From contig JAOUAY010000039.1 of NCBI GenBank assembly GCA_029860565.1, forward strand, positions 1 to 8,815: a stretch of DNA of 8,815 nucleotides, in the 5' to 3' direction. Source of the stretch: Candidatus Nitrosopumilus sp. GTDB lineage: Archaea > Thermoproteota > Nitrososphaeria > Nitrososphaerales > Nitrosopumilaceae. The notes beneath the pieces were generated by a model. That model had not been told where the DNA came from, ran no database searches, and worked only from the letters and a program-made list of their open reading frames with translations. Position 1 is the stretch's first letter; the number at the start of each line of letters is the position of its first letter. A program made the position numbers and the translations under genes. Below are positions 1-5,896 of this stretch, piece after piece.

Positions 1-270
1 TTATATGAAATTTTAGGCGGAAAGACTTGTTCTAGTTGTGGATTTAAGGATGAAAGAGCTTTGGGAATTAGTCCAATATCTGATAACGCTTCTGATAGTA
101 GTGGACGTGGGGGTGATGCAGCCTCATGGGGAAAATACATTTCAGCACCAGAACTTGCTCGAGAAGAACTCAAGGTATTTTGCTTAAACTGTAATGAAAT
201 AAGGGAACCTGTATCAAAACCAGCCCAAGATAGATCAAAATCAAAAAAGAGTAAATATTTTCCTAGATGA
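1..270 (+). CDS. 3' end of an HNH-like zinc-binding protein with degenerate active site (partial)
   Basis: The reading frame is open from base 1 to the TGA at 268-270, so the true start lies upstream and only the last 89 residues are seen; the TTG at 61 is internal. Visible residues include a CxxC pair (TCSSCGF, C10 and C13 of the visible part), then DERALGI, a Ser/Gly-rich stretch, and a second CxxC in FCLNCNE (C61, C64). The order 'CxxCGF-x-RAL...VxCxNCN' matches the HNH-type nuclease-like proteins common in ammonia-oxidising archaea, where RAL is normally followed by a hydrophobic-Asp-His motif. Here that place reads GISP, so the metal/base histidine appears lost while the four structural zinc cysteines remain. 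The tail is Lys/Ser-rich and basic. I infer a zinc-dependent nucleic-acid-binding protein that is probably not a nuclease. The family call is moderate; no specific function can be given. Confidence 0.6.
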   Translation, partial: LYEILGGKTCSSCGFKDERALGISPISDNASDSSGRGGDAASWGKYISAPELAREELKVFCLNCNEIREPVSKPAQDRSKSKKSKYFPR

Positions 271-284
271 TCAGTAAAATCATC
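266..284 (+). other. Small inverted repeat at the end of the HNH-like gene
   Basis: GATGAT (266-271) and ATCATC (279-284) form a perfect 6-bp stem around a 7-nt loop, overlapping the stop codon of the first gene and followed by TTT. It could be a 3'-end hairpin. Archaeal termination usually depends on oligo-T runs rather than hairpins, so a terminator role is only a guess. Confidence 0.3.
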
Positions 285-332
285 TTTGAGAATTTATTAA
301 CACTTTAATTATAATTATTTCAAAGTTAAGGT

Positions 333-416
333 ATGAATGGTGACTTTAAGGCATTAGGAATTTCTCTTATTGTTATGGTTGGAATTGTAAGTCTGTATGT
401 TGCATTTGGCTTGTAG
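333..416 (+). CDS. Putative 27-residue single-pass membrane protein
   Basis: An ATG at 333 opens a 27-codon frame ending in TAG at 414-416: a short polar start (MNGDFK) followed by about 20 hydrophobic residues (ALGISLIVMVGIVSLYVAFG), which is one transmembrane helix with almost no loops. A TATA-like stretch (TTTAATTATAATTA, 304-317) lies 20-30 nt upstream, fitting a leaderless transcript. The frame ends 2 bp before the end of the convergent 93-residue gene, so it fills the gap exactly. Such tiny one-helix proteins occur in archaeal membrane complexes, but I recognise no family. A chance ORF is possible; the clean hydrophobic composition and the promoter argue for a real gene. Confidence 0.5.
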   Translation: MNGDFKALGISLIVMVGIVSLYVAFGL

Positions 417-418
417 AT

Positions 419-700
419 TTACTCTTTAACTAACTCCACAATATGTTCGAGAATTTTAGTTGAAATCAGCTTATGTTCTTTATCAATTACTGATTGAATA
501 AAATCCGCAAATTTTTCTACATTTTCCTCATCTTTTAGTAAGATACTGTGAGCTGATTTGTCTTTCAATGAAATCACTAGCTCATTTTTCACTACATTTA
601 GAATTCCTGTAATGTATGTCTCTTTTCCCTCTTTGATGAAAATCAGAACTGCTAATTTCTGAGCCTCATATTTGTCATCACATATGATACTGATTTTCAT
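419..700 (-). CDS. Hypothetical protein, 93 residues, translationally coupled to trpS
   Basis: The start codon at 700-698 overlaps the TGA stop of trpS (ATGA, 697-700), so the two genes are almost certainly one transcript with coupled translation. The product is small, soluble and charged. An N-terminal beta-rich half (KISIICDD, then TYITGILNVV, NELVISLKD) is followed by a helical C-terminal half (about residues 59-92, ending HIVELVKE). There is no signal peptide, transmembrane helix, cysteine cluster or recognisable catalytic motif. I do not recognise the family; it resembles lineage-specific archaeal hypotheticals. Its position behind trpS may only reflect operon packing and does not show a role in tRNA charging. 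Confidence 0.75.
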   Translation of the reverse strand: MKISIICDDKYEAQKLAVLIFIKEGKETYITGILNVVKNELVISLKDKSAHSILLKDEENVEKFADFIQSVIDKEHKLISTKILEHIVELVKE

Positions 701-1809
701 TTATTCTCAAAAAGAAATTGGTCTATCTGGCTTTTTGCTTTTTCTCTTTTTTCCTGATGAACTGCAAGAAATTCATTAATTTTTTCAATCAAAATTGCTT
801 TTAGTTCACCTGAAAGTAATTTTCCAGATTTGTAATCATCATAAATTGATTTTAATCTATTGTCATCTGGCTCAAAAAATATTCTTAGGTATTGATATGA
901 TACATCGGCATCTGGATTTCCTCCAATCTTTCTGTGTTGCTCGACATCTGGTTGTCCTCCTGAAAACGCATACTTGTTAATTTTCTTTTTTACAACATTT
1001 GGCGCATCCGTTGTATATATTGTGCCCTTTTCATCAGAAGCTGACATTTTTCCTCCTGGTCCTTCTAAACCTGGAATCATTATATTATGAATTAATGCCG
1101 GTTTTTGTTTTCCAATTTTTGATGCAATATCTCTTGTTAATCTAAAATGAGGATCTTGATCTACTCCTAATGGAATTAAAACCGGTTTATCTTCAATAAA
1201 ACATGGTGCAGATTGTAATGATGTGTAGAAAATCATGCCAATGTTTGTTTCATTTGTGAATCCAAATGTTGCTTTTGTATTAGAAAAATTAATTTTTTTT
1301 GCTACTTGAGCTGCAATTGGATAAAGTGTTTGAATATTTCTTGTATTGATTATAATTTTTGTTTTTTCTGGTTTGAAACCTAATGCAATAAAATCTAATG
1401 CATTTTCATATGCAAATTTTCCAGTTTCTTCTAAAGTGAGGTTGGGTTTTGAATAAAATTTCTCGTCGTCTGTAAGCTGAAAATACAGGTTCACATCAAA
1501 CTTTTCTTGTAACCATTTTGTAAACATCCATGGTACCAAATGTCCAATATGGGTGTGGCCTGATGGACCTCTTCCAGTATAGAGAAAGAATTTGTTGCCT
1601 TTTTCATATTCATCAAGAATTCTATTCATTTCTCTATGGGAGAAAAAAATACCTCTTCTGAGCATAAAATAATCTTCACCTGTAATTCTCTTGATTCTTT
1701 CTAGTAATTCTGAAGAAATCTTTTCAGTACCAAATTTCTTGATTAATTTATCATAATCAATATCGCCTTCAACATGCCAAGGAGTTACAATAAAGTCATC
1801 GGCAGACAT
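697..1809 (-). CDS. trpS: Tryptophanyl-tRNA synthetase (archaeal type)
   Basis: Cytoplasmic class I aminoacyl-tRNA synthetase that charges tRNA-Trp with tryptophan using ATP. The 370-residue product has the usual archaeal/eukaryotic length and organisation: an N-terminal extension with the TPWxVEG segment (residues 9-15), the Rossmann-fold catalytic core with TGRGPSGHTHIGH (78-90, HIGH at 87-90), the VDQDPHFRLTRD segment (216-227) that helps form the tryptophan/ATP site, the KMSKS-equivalent GGKMSAS (252-258), and a helical anticodon-binding C-terminal domain. The ATG at 1809-1807 gives the expected N-terminus, and an A/T-rich TATA-like element lies about 25 nt upstream, so the mRNA is probably leaderless. 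It shares the 45-bp upstream gap with divergent pheS and is coupled downstream to a 93-residue hypothetical. Confidence 0.97.
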   Translation of the reverse strand: MSADDFIVTPWHVEGDIDYDKLIKKFGTEKISSELLERIKRITGEDYFMLRRGIFFSHREMNRILDEYEKGNKFFLYTGRGPSGHTHIGHLVPWMFTKWLQEKFDVNLYFQLTDDEKFYSKPNLTLEETGKFAYENALDFIALGFKPEKTKIIINTRNIQTLYPIAAQVAKKINFSNTKATFGFTNETNIGMIFYTSLQSAPCFIEDKPVLIPLGVDQDPHFRLTRDIASKIGKQKPALIHNIMIPGLEGPGGKMSASDEKGTIYTTDAPNVVKKKINKYAFSGGQPDVEQHRKIGGNPDADVSYQYLRIFFEPDDNRLKSIYDDYKSGKLLSGELKAILIEKINEFLAVHQEKREKAKSQIDQFLFENK

Positions 1810-1828
1810 TCATCTTGACTTAGGTTAA

Positions 1829-1841
1829 GGTTTAAAAAGTC
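1829..1841. promoter_or_regulatory. Shared TATA-like element between divergent trpS and pheS
   Basis: The 45-bp gap (1810-1854) holds one clear A/T element, GGTTTAAAAAGTC, with the self-complementary core TTTAAA at 1831-1836. The core centre is about 24 nt from the trpS ATG (1809) and about 22 or 28 nt from the two possible pheS TTG starts (1855, 1861). These are TATA-to-start distances expected of leaderless archaeal genes in both directions. A single TBP site used in both orientations is an inference from spacing; two overlapping sites are also possible. Confidence 0.6.
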
Positions 1842-1854
1842 TTTTTCGAATTCT

Positions 1855-3249
1855 TTGCTGTTGTCACAAGTTTTTCATGATATTGAAAAAAAAATTATTA
1901 CTTCACTAAGAGATAATCCAAAACAATCTCCTGAAACATTAGAACAATCTACACAACTTTCACCTGATCAAATCAGACGGGGTATTGAATGGCTTAAACT
2001 AAAAGATTTGGCAATTGTTACTGAATCAAAAACAAGTATAATCAGTTTAGGCAAAAATGGCATTGAATCTTTTCAAAAAGGATTACCTGAAAGAAGACTG
2101 TTAGATTTACTAAAGACTGGACCTAAAAAATTATCTGATTTACAAAAAGAACTTGGATCGGTTTTTGGACCTTCAATTGGATTAGCTAGAAAAAATAATT
2201 GGATTGAAGCATCATCTGATCAAATCTCTCTCAAAACTTCACCTTTAGAACTTCCAGGGGAAAAAACTCTTCAATTTATTGGAAATGAGAAATTATCTAA
2301 AGACAAAATTGACAACGATGACTTGTCTGGACTTTTGAAAAGACCTGATTTTATTATTGAGGATATTGTAAAGACTAAAGATATTGTTTTATCTGATTCT
2401 GCAAAAACAATAAAACTTTCAGATTCTTCTGGAGAAATTGACGTTGAAGCAAAAGTTCCCAAAATTTTTGTTGCAAGAACTCATCCCTTAAAAGATACCA
2501 TAGATGAAATTCGTGAAATTTTTGTTACGTTGGGGTTTTCAGAAATTCTTGGAAATATGACTCAATCAAGCTTTTGGAACTTTGATGCCTTGTTTACGCC
2601 TCAAGATCATCCTGCAAGAGAGCTACAAGATACCTTCTATCTGGACAAAATTTCTGCTAAAAAAATTGGAACTCCTGAACAAATTAGAAACGTTTCTGAA
2701 TCTCACAAAAAGAATTGGCGATATCAATGGGATATCAATGAAGCACGAAAAATGGTTCTAAGAACTCACACTACTTGTGTAACTATCAAACACTTGGCTG
2801 AAAACAAACCTGATGAGGCACGAATTTTCTCACTAGGTAGAGTATTTCGAAATGAAAAAGTTAGCTACAAGCATCTTGTAGAATTTAATCAAATTGAGGG
2901 GATTGTAGTTGGAAAAGATGCCAATTTGAGAAATTTAATGGGAATTCAACGTGAGTTCTATAAGCGAATTGGAATTACAAAAATAAAATTTTGGCCAACA
3001 TTTTTTCCGTATACTGAACCATCTTTGCAAACAATGGTATATAATGAAAGATTAGGAAAATGGATTGAACTGTTTGGAATGGGTATTTTTAGACCTGAAG
3101 TAACTAAACCTCTTGGAATTACTAAACCTGTATTAGCTTGGGGTGGAGGTATTGAAAGAATTGCAATGCTAAAATATGGTTTAGATGATGTAAGAGAGTT
3201 TTACAATAACAATCTTGGTTGGCTAAGGAGTGCTACAAAATGCCGGTAG
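1855..3249 (+). CDS. pheS: Phenylalanyl-tRNA synthetase alpha subunit
   Basis: Catalytic subunit of the class II (alpha-beta)2 PheRS, which attaches phenylalanine to tRNA-Phe. At 464 residues it has the archaeal/eukaryotic length. The N-terminal region (about 1-125) carries winged-helix-like repeats typical of that group; the catalytic domain follows from about 205. Motifs: FWNFDALFTPQDHPARELQD (240-259), motif 2 RVFRNEKVSYKHLVEFNQIEG (329-349) with the ATP-binding Arg, and motif 3 GGGIERIAMLKYG (430-442). A stop at 1816-1818 precedes the frame and no ATG is available near the N-terminus. Translation must therefore begin at TTG 1855, TTG 1861 or possibly CTG 1858; TATA spacing slightly favours 1861, which would remove two residues. 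It overlaps pheT by 10 nt. Confidence 0.96.
   Translation: MLLSQVFHDIEKKIITSLRDNPKQSPETLEQSTQLSPDQIRRGIEWLKLKDLAIVTESKTSIISLGKNGIESFQKGLPERRLLDLLKTGPKKLSDLQKELGSVFGPSIGLARKNNWIEASSDQISLKTSPLELPGEKTLQFIGNEKLSKDKIDNDDLSGLLKRPDFIIEDIVKTKDIVLSDSAKTIKLSDSSGEIDVEAKVPKIFVARTHPLKDTIDEIREIFVTLGFSEILGNMTQSSFWNFDALFTPQDHPARELQDTFYLDKISAKKIGTPEQIRNVSESHKKNWRYQWDINEARKMVLRTHTTCVTIKHLAENKPDEARIFSLGRVFRNEKVSYKHLVEFNQIEGIVVGKDANLRNLMGIQREFYKRIGITKIKFWPTFFPYTEPSLQTMVYNERLGKWIELFGMGIFRPEVTKPLGITKPVLAWGGGIERIAMLKYGLDDVREFYNNNLGWLRSATKCR
3225..3230 (+). promoter_or_regulatory. Shine-Dalgarno site that fixes the pheT start
   Basis: AAGGAG lies inside the last codons of pheS, 9 nt before the ATG at 3240. It supports that ATG over the upstream in-frame TTG at 3219, and explains how pheT is translated from within the pheS mRNA. 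Confidence 0.75.
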
Positions 3250-4886
3250 TTGAACTATCTTATACACGTCTTCAAAAATTAGTTGGTAAAACTACAATAA
3301 AACAAATTTCTGACTCATTACCATTTCTTGGATTAGATATTGAATCCGAAGATAAAGATCTAGTTAGAATTGAATATAGTCCAAACAGACCTGACTACTC
3401 AACTGATTTTGGAATTGCACTTGGCTTGCAAGGACTACTTGGTATCAAAACAGGAGCAGTCAAACTCAAAATTAAAAAATCTGCTAAATATTCTCTATCT
3501 GCTAAACCTGGAATAGAAAAAATTCGTCCCTTTGTTACTGGGATTGTTGCAAAAAATGGAAAAATTGATGATAAAACAATCAAACAATTAATGACAATGC
3601 AAGAAGACCTTCATTTTGGAATAGGACGAAAAAGAAAAAAATCCTCCATTGGAATACATGACTTGGATAAGATTACATTTCCTTTAGTTTACACAACTGC
3701 CAATAGAAATCATCAATTCATTCCCTTAAATTCTGAAAAGGAAATTTCAATTTCTGAAATATTGACAAATACTGAAGTTGGAAAAAATTATGGTTCTCTA
3801 CTTGGACAATCTTCTCAGGTGCCTTTAATCTTAGATGCAAATCAAAAAACAGTCTCTTTTCCGCCAATAATTAACGCTGCAATCACGACTGTCACCACTA
3901 GAACAAAAAATCTTTTCGTTGAAGTCACTGGAATCAATAAAGAAGATGCTGAAGATATGCTGTCAGTTATTGCAACCATTTTACAAAGTGCTGGTTTTAC
4001 CTTAGAATCAATCAAAATATCTGGAGCAAAAAATTCCTCACCAAAACTTGAAGAAAAGAAAATGACTGTCAATTCTTCTTTAATCAATCAAACACTTGGT
4101 TTGAATCTTAGCACTTCAAAAATTATTTCATCGTTAAAAAAATCCAGATTAGATGCATCATCTAAAGGAACAAATATTATTTGTACAATTCCTGCATTCC
4201 GGTTTGATATTTTCGGACCTATGGATTTAGTAGAAGAAGTTGCGTTAGGATATGGAATTCAAAATCTTGAACCCTCGTTGTCTCCTTCTCAAACTATTGG
4301 CAATACAAATCCTGTATCACTTCAACTAAAATCATTAGATCAGACTATGATTGGACTTGGGTATCTTGAAGCATTGAATTCAAGTTTGACTAGTAAACGT
4401 GTTTTGTACGATATGACTAATAGAGACACTTCAAAAATTATCTCTGTACTTAATTCAAAAAGTTTAGAGCATACTATCTTACGTGATTCTATACTTCCTG
4501 GATTGTTAGAAAATCTTTCAAGAAACATTCATGAATCTTATCCTCAAAAAATGTTTGAAACCGGTACTGTCTTTTCCATTGATAATCCATTATCTGAAAA
4601 ATTTAGTTTTTCTGGTATTAGTGCGCATAAAGATGCAAATTTCACTGAAATAAAATCAATATTACAGTCTGCATTAAAAACTGGATTTGGAATTAAAATT
4701 GAAACAAAGACTGCTACAAACCCTACTTTTGAAGATGGACATTGTGCAACAATAATTTTAAATGGAAAATCCGTTGGTGTAATGGGAAAGATCCGTTCAA
4801 CGATTATTGAAAATTACAAAATTCGGGTACCTGTAATGGGTTTTGAAATGTCATTATCTGAATCCATTCTCAAAACTAAAAATTAA
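3240..4886 (+). CDS. pheT: Phenylalanyl-tRNA synthetase beta subunit
   Basis: Partner of PheS in cytoplasmic PheRS, providing tRNA contacts and the editing module. The product has 548 residues, the short archaeal/eukaryotic form that lacks the N-terminal OB-fold and the C-terminal anticodon-like domain of bacterial PheT. Recognisable parts are the N-terminal segment with EYSPNRPDYSTDFGIALGLQG (45-65), the B3/B4 editing domain (about 90-260), the B5 DNA-binding-like domain (about 275-345) with PAFRFDIFGPMDLVEEVALG (318-337), and the inactive class II core-like C-terminal domain with FETGTVF (439-445). The ATG at 3240 is chosen because of the Shine-Dalgarno site and because PVVELSY is the usual start. 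The 10-nt overlap with pheS implies coupled, stoichiometric synthesis. Confidence 0.95.
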   Translation: MPVVELSYTRLQKLVGKTTIKQISDSLPFLGLDIESEDKDLVRIEYSPNRPDYSTDFGIALGLQGLLGIKTGAVKLKIKKSAKYSLSAKPGIEKIRPFVTGIVAKNGKIDDKTIKQLMTMQEDLHFGIGRKRKKSSIGIHDLDKITFPLVYTTANRNHQFIPLNSEKEISISEILTNTEVGKNYGSLLGQSSQVPLILDANQKTVSFPPIINAAITTVTTRTKNLFVEVTGINKEDAEDMLSVIATILQSAGFTLESIKISGAKNSSPKLEEKKMTVNSSLINQTLGLNLSTSKIISSLKKSRLDASSKGTNIICTIPAFRFDIFGPMDLVEEVALGYGIQNLEPSLSPSQTIGNTNPVSLQLKSLDQTMIGLGYLEALNSSLTSKRVLYDMTNRDTSKIISVLNSKSLEHTILRDSILPGLLENLSRNIHESYPQKMFETGTVFSIDNPLSEKFSFSGISAHKDANFTEIKSILQSALKTGFGIKIETKTATNPTFEDGHCATIILNGKSVGVMGKIRSTIIENYKIRVPVMGFEMSLSESILKTKN

Positions 4887-4908
4887 TCTGTTTCAAAAAA
4901 CTGTTAAA

Positions 4909-4921
4909 TGAAAAAATAATT
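4909..4921 (+). promoter_or_regulatory. Possible TATA-like element upstream of the guide RNA
   Basis: An A/T-only stretch (ATGAAAAAATAATTT area) after the pheT stop would place a transcript start near 4940-4948, shortly before the first hairpin. The whole region is A/T-rich, so this is weak; readthrough from pheT is an alternative. Confidence 0.3.
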
Positions 4922-4961
4922 TCCTCAATGGTTTTTAGTAGGAGTAATTCCATGATTAAAC

Positions 4962-5129
4962 GCCCAAGAGCAGGCATGCAGACGGATTGGGATGACGCTG
5001 ATCGTAATGATACCGATGATTTCTAATTCACCCAGGCATGCTACATTATGGGCACCCCGGTTTTAGAACGCGAGGAGGCGTATGGCTATGACCAATGAGT
5101 TTGTGCGAGTCAGAACCGGGGAACATTAT
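4962..5129 (+). ncRNA. Candidate two-hairpin box H/ACA guide RNA
   Basis: This GC-rich island in an AT-rich genome folds as two hairpins, each followed by ACATTAT (5043-5049 and 5123-5129). Hairpin 1: lower stem GGCATGC (4973-4979) with GCATGCT (5036-5042), ACA directly after at 5043; pocket arms AGACGG (4980-4985) and TCACCCAG (5028-5035); upper stem ATTGGGA (4986-4992) with TTCTAAT (5021-5027). Hairpin 2: lower stem CCCCGGTT (5055-5062) with AACCGGGG (5114-5121), ACA at 5123; pocket arms TTAGAA (5063-5068) and AGTCAG (5108-5113); upper stem starting CGC/GCG (5069-5071 with 5105-5107). In both, 15 nt separate the upper stem from the ACA, inside the 14-16 nt known for archaeal H/ACA RNAs. UGA/GA elements that could make K-turns lie near the tops. 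The role as a guide for Cbf5-Nop10-Gar1-L7Ae pseudouridylation is inferred. The RNA ends are approximate. Confidence 0.7.
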
Positions 5130-5175
5130 CTATCTTCAAAAACGATTAAACATCCATAATAATACAATAAATGAA

Positions 5176-5595
5176 ATGGTAAATTATTGGTTAACAAAAC
5201 AAGAGCCCAGTGGGCCAAGAGGTTATAATTTTGAACAACTAAAAAAAGAAAAAACAACTGTATGGGATGGAGTCCATAACAATCTTGCATTAAAGCATAT
5301 GAGAGAAATGAACTCTGGTGATCTTGTTTTATTTTACCATACAGGTGATGAAAGGCAAGCTGTAGGAATAATGCAAATTACTTCAAAACCATATTCAAAT
5401 CCAAAGGAAGACGTTGAACGTTTTATTGTTGTAGACGTAAAATACAAAAAATCATTGAAACGTCCTGTGACCCTTGATGAAATGAAAAAAGAGAAAAAAT
5501 TCAAAGATTGGGATCTGATTAGAATTTCAAGATTATCTGTAATGCCTGTACCCAAGCCTATTTGGGATAGAATCCTTGAGATTTCCCAAACCTAA
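5176..5595 (+). CDS. EVE domain protein
   Basis: A 139-residue single-domain protein of the EVE family (THYN1-like, PUA/ASCH/YTH-related fold). It shows the family hallmarks in order: NYWLTKQEPSG (3-13), TVWDGVHNNLALKHMREMNSGD (about 28-49), VLFYHTGDERQAVGIMQI (51-68), then a basic middle and a W-D-LIRISRLSVMPVP segment (112-126). EVE domains bind modified nucleobases in an aromatic pocket; whether this one reads DNA or RNA is unknown. The ATG at 5176 gives the canonical N-terminus. The frame stays open upstream to 5095, but that extension would overlap the guide-RNA candidate and adds residues foreign to the family. A TATA-like GATTAAAC (5144-5151) lies about 28 nt upstream, so it is probably leaderless. 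It follows the H/ACA candidate on the same strand. Confidence 0.9.
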   Translation: MVNYWLTKQEPSGPRGYNFEQLKKEKTTVWDGVHNNLALKHMREMNSGDLVLFYHTGDERQAVGIMQITSKPYSNPKEDVERFIVVDVKYKKSLKRPVTLDEMKKEKKFKDWDLIRISRLSVMPVPKPIWDRILEISQT

Positions 5596-5603
5596 CTATA
5601 ATC

Positions 5604-5618
5604 GGTTTATTGATATAG
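5604..5618 (+). promoter_or_regulatory. Probable TATA region of the RAM-domain gene
   Basis: GGTTTATTGATATAG lies 21-35 nt before the ATG at 5639, at the distance expected for a leaderless archaeal transcript, within the 43-bp gap after the EVE gene. No Shine-Dalgarno sequence is seen in the gap. Confidence 0.45.
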
Positions 5619-5638
5619 TCGATTTATCTAATTGATGC

Positions 5639-5878
5639 ATGGCAACAGCTTATGTTTTAATAAACTGTGAACTAGGTTCTGAAGAAGCTATTATCCAGCA
5701 ACTAAAGGGCTTAGAAGGTGTTAAGGAAGTTCATGGAACTTTTGGTGCATACGATATTTTGGCCAAGATCGAATCTGATACTGTTGAAAAACTTAGAGAA
5801 ACAATTACTTGGAAAATCCGAAAAATTGAAAAGATTCGTTCTACTCTAACCTTGATGGGTATTGAAGGTCAAACATAA
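5639..5878 (+). CDS. Stand-alone Lrp/AsnC effector (RAM) domain protein
   Basis: A 79-residue protein consisting only of the Lrp/AsnC ligand-binding domain, with no helix-turn-helix. It has the beta-alpha-beta-beta-alpha-beta pattern: AYVLINCELGSEEAIIQQLK (4-23), GVKEVHGTFGAYDILAKIES (27-46, with the GxYD turn that lines the effector pocket), and a final helix and strand (RKIEKIRSTLTLMGI, 61-75). Such single-domain members of the family oligomerise as the full-length regulators do and bind amino acids; they may co-assemble with full-length Lrp proteins or act as metabolite sensors. The ligand cannot be read from the sequence. The next gene starts 18 nt downstream on the same strand. Confidence 0.92.
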   Translation: MATAYVLINCELGSEEAIIQQLKGLEGVKEVHGTFGAYDILAKIESDTVEKLRETITWKIRKIEKIRSTLTLMGIEGQT

Positions 5879-5884
5879 ACACCC

Positions 5885-5890
5885 TTTTTT
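5885..5890 (+). terminator. Oligo-T run after the RAM-domain gene
   Basis: Six consecutive T, followed by CTTATT, lie 6 nt after the stop codon and just before the next ATG (5897). Archaeal polymerase terminates at oligo-T tracts, so some transcripts may end here; the run is short, so partial readthrough into the next gene is likely. Confidence 0.4.
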
Positions 5891-5896
5891 CTTATT

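Noticed and set aside
3219..3239. Upstream TTG start for pheT
   Set aside because: The ATG at 3240 has a well-placed AAGGAG and gives the normal PheT N-terminus.
4952..5026. A 24-codon ORF (MIKRPRAG...DTDDF) with a good GGAG site 7 nt upstream
   Set aside because: It lies inside the GC-rich two-hairpin structure, uses codons unlike the neighbouring genes, and its base composition is better explained by RNA pairing. It remains the main rival reading; conservation of codons versus stems would decide.
4962..5053. GCCCA (4962-4966) with TGGGC (5049-5053) as an outer stem closing hairpin 1
   Set aside because: It would enclose the ACA box, which must be single-stranded in an H/ACA RNA; it is probably chance or an alternative fold.
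5049..5097. A 16-codon ORF starting ATGGGCACC, followed by an overlapping ATG
   Set aside because: Very short, overlaps the 8-bp stem of hairpin 2, and shows no recognisable protein character.
4962..5129. RNase P RNA, SRP RNA or tRNA in the GC-rich island
   Set aside because: CAGAACC at 5111-5117 recalls the RNase P CR-V element, but the island is too short and the partner CR-I sequence is missing. No SRP domain IV motif and no T-arm consensus are present.
5095..5175. N-terminal extension of the EVE-domain gene
   Set aside because: The EVE family starts at the NYWL motif just after the ATG at 5176; the extra residues do not match the family and the DNA overlaps the RNA candidate.
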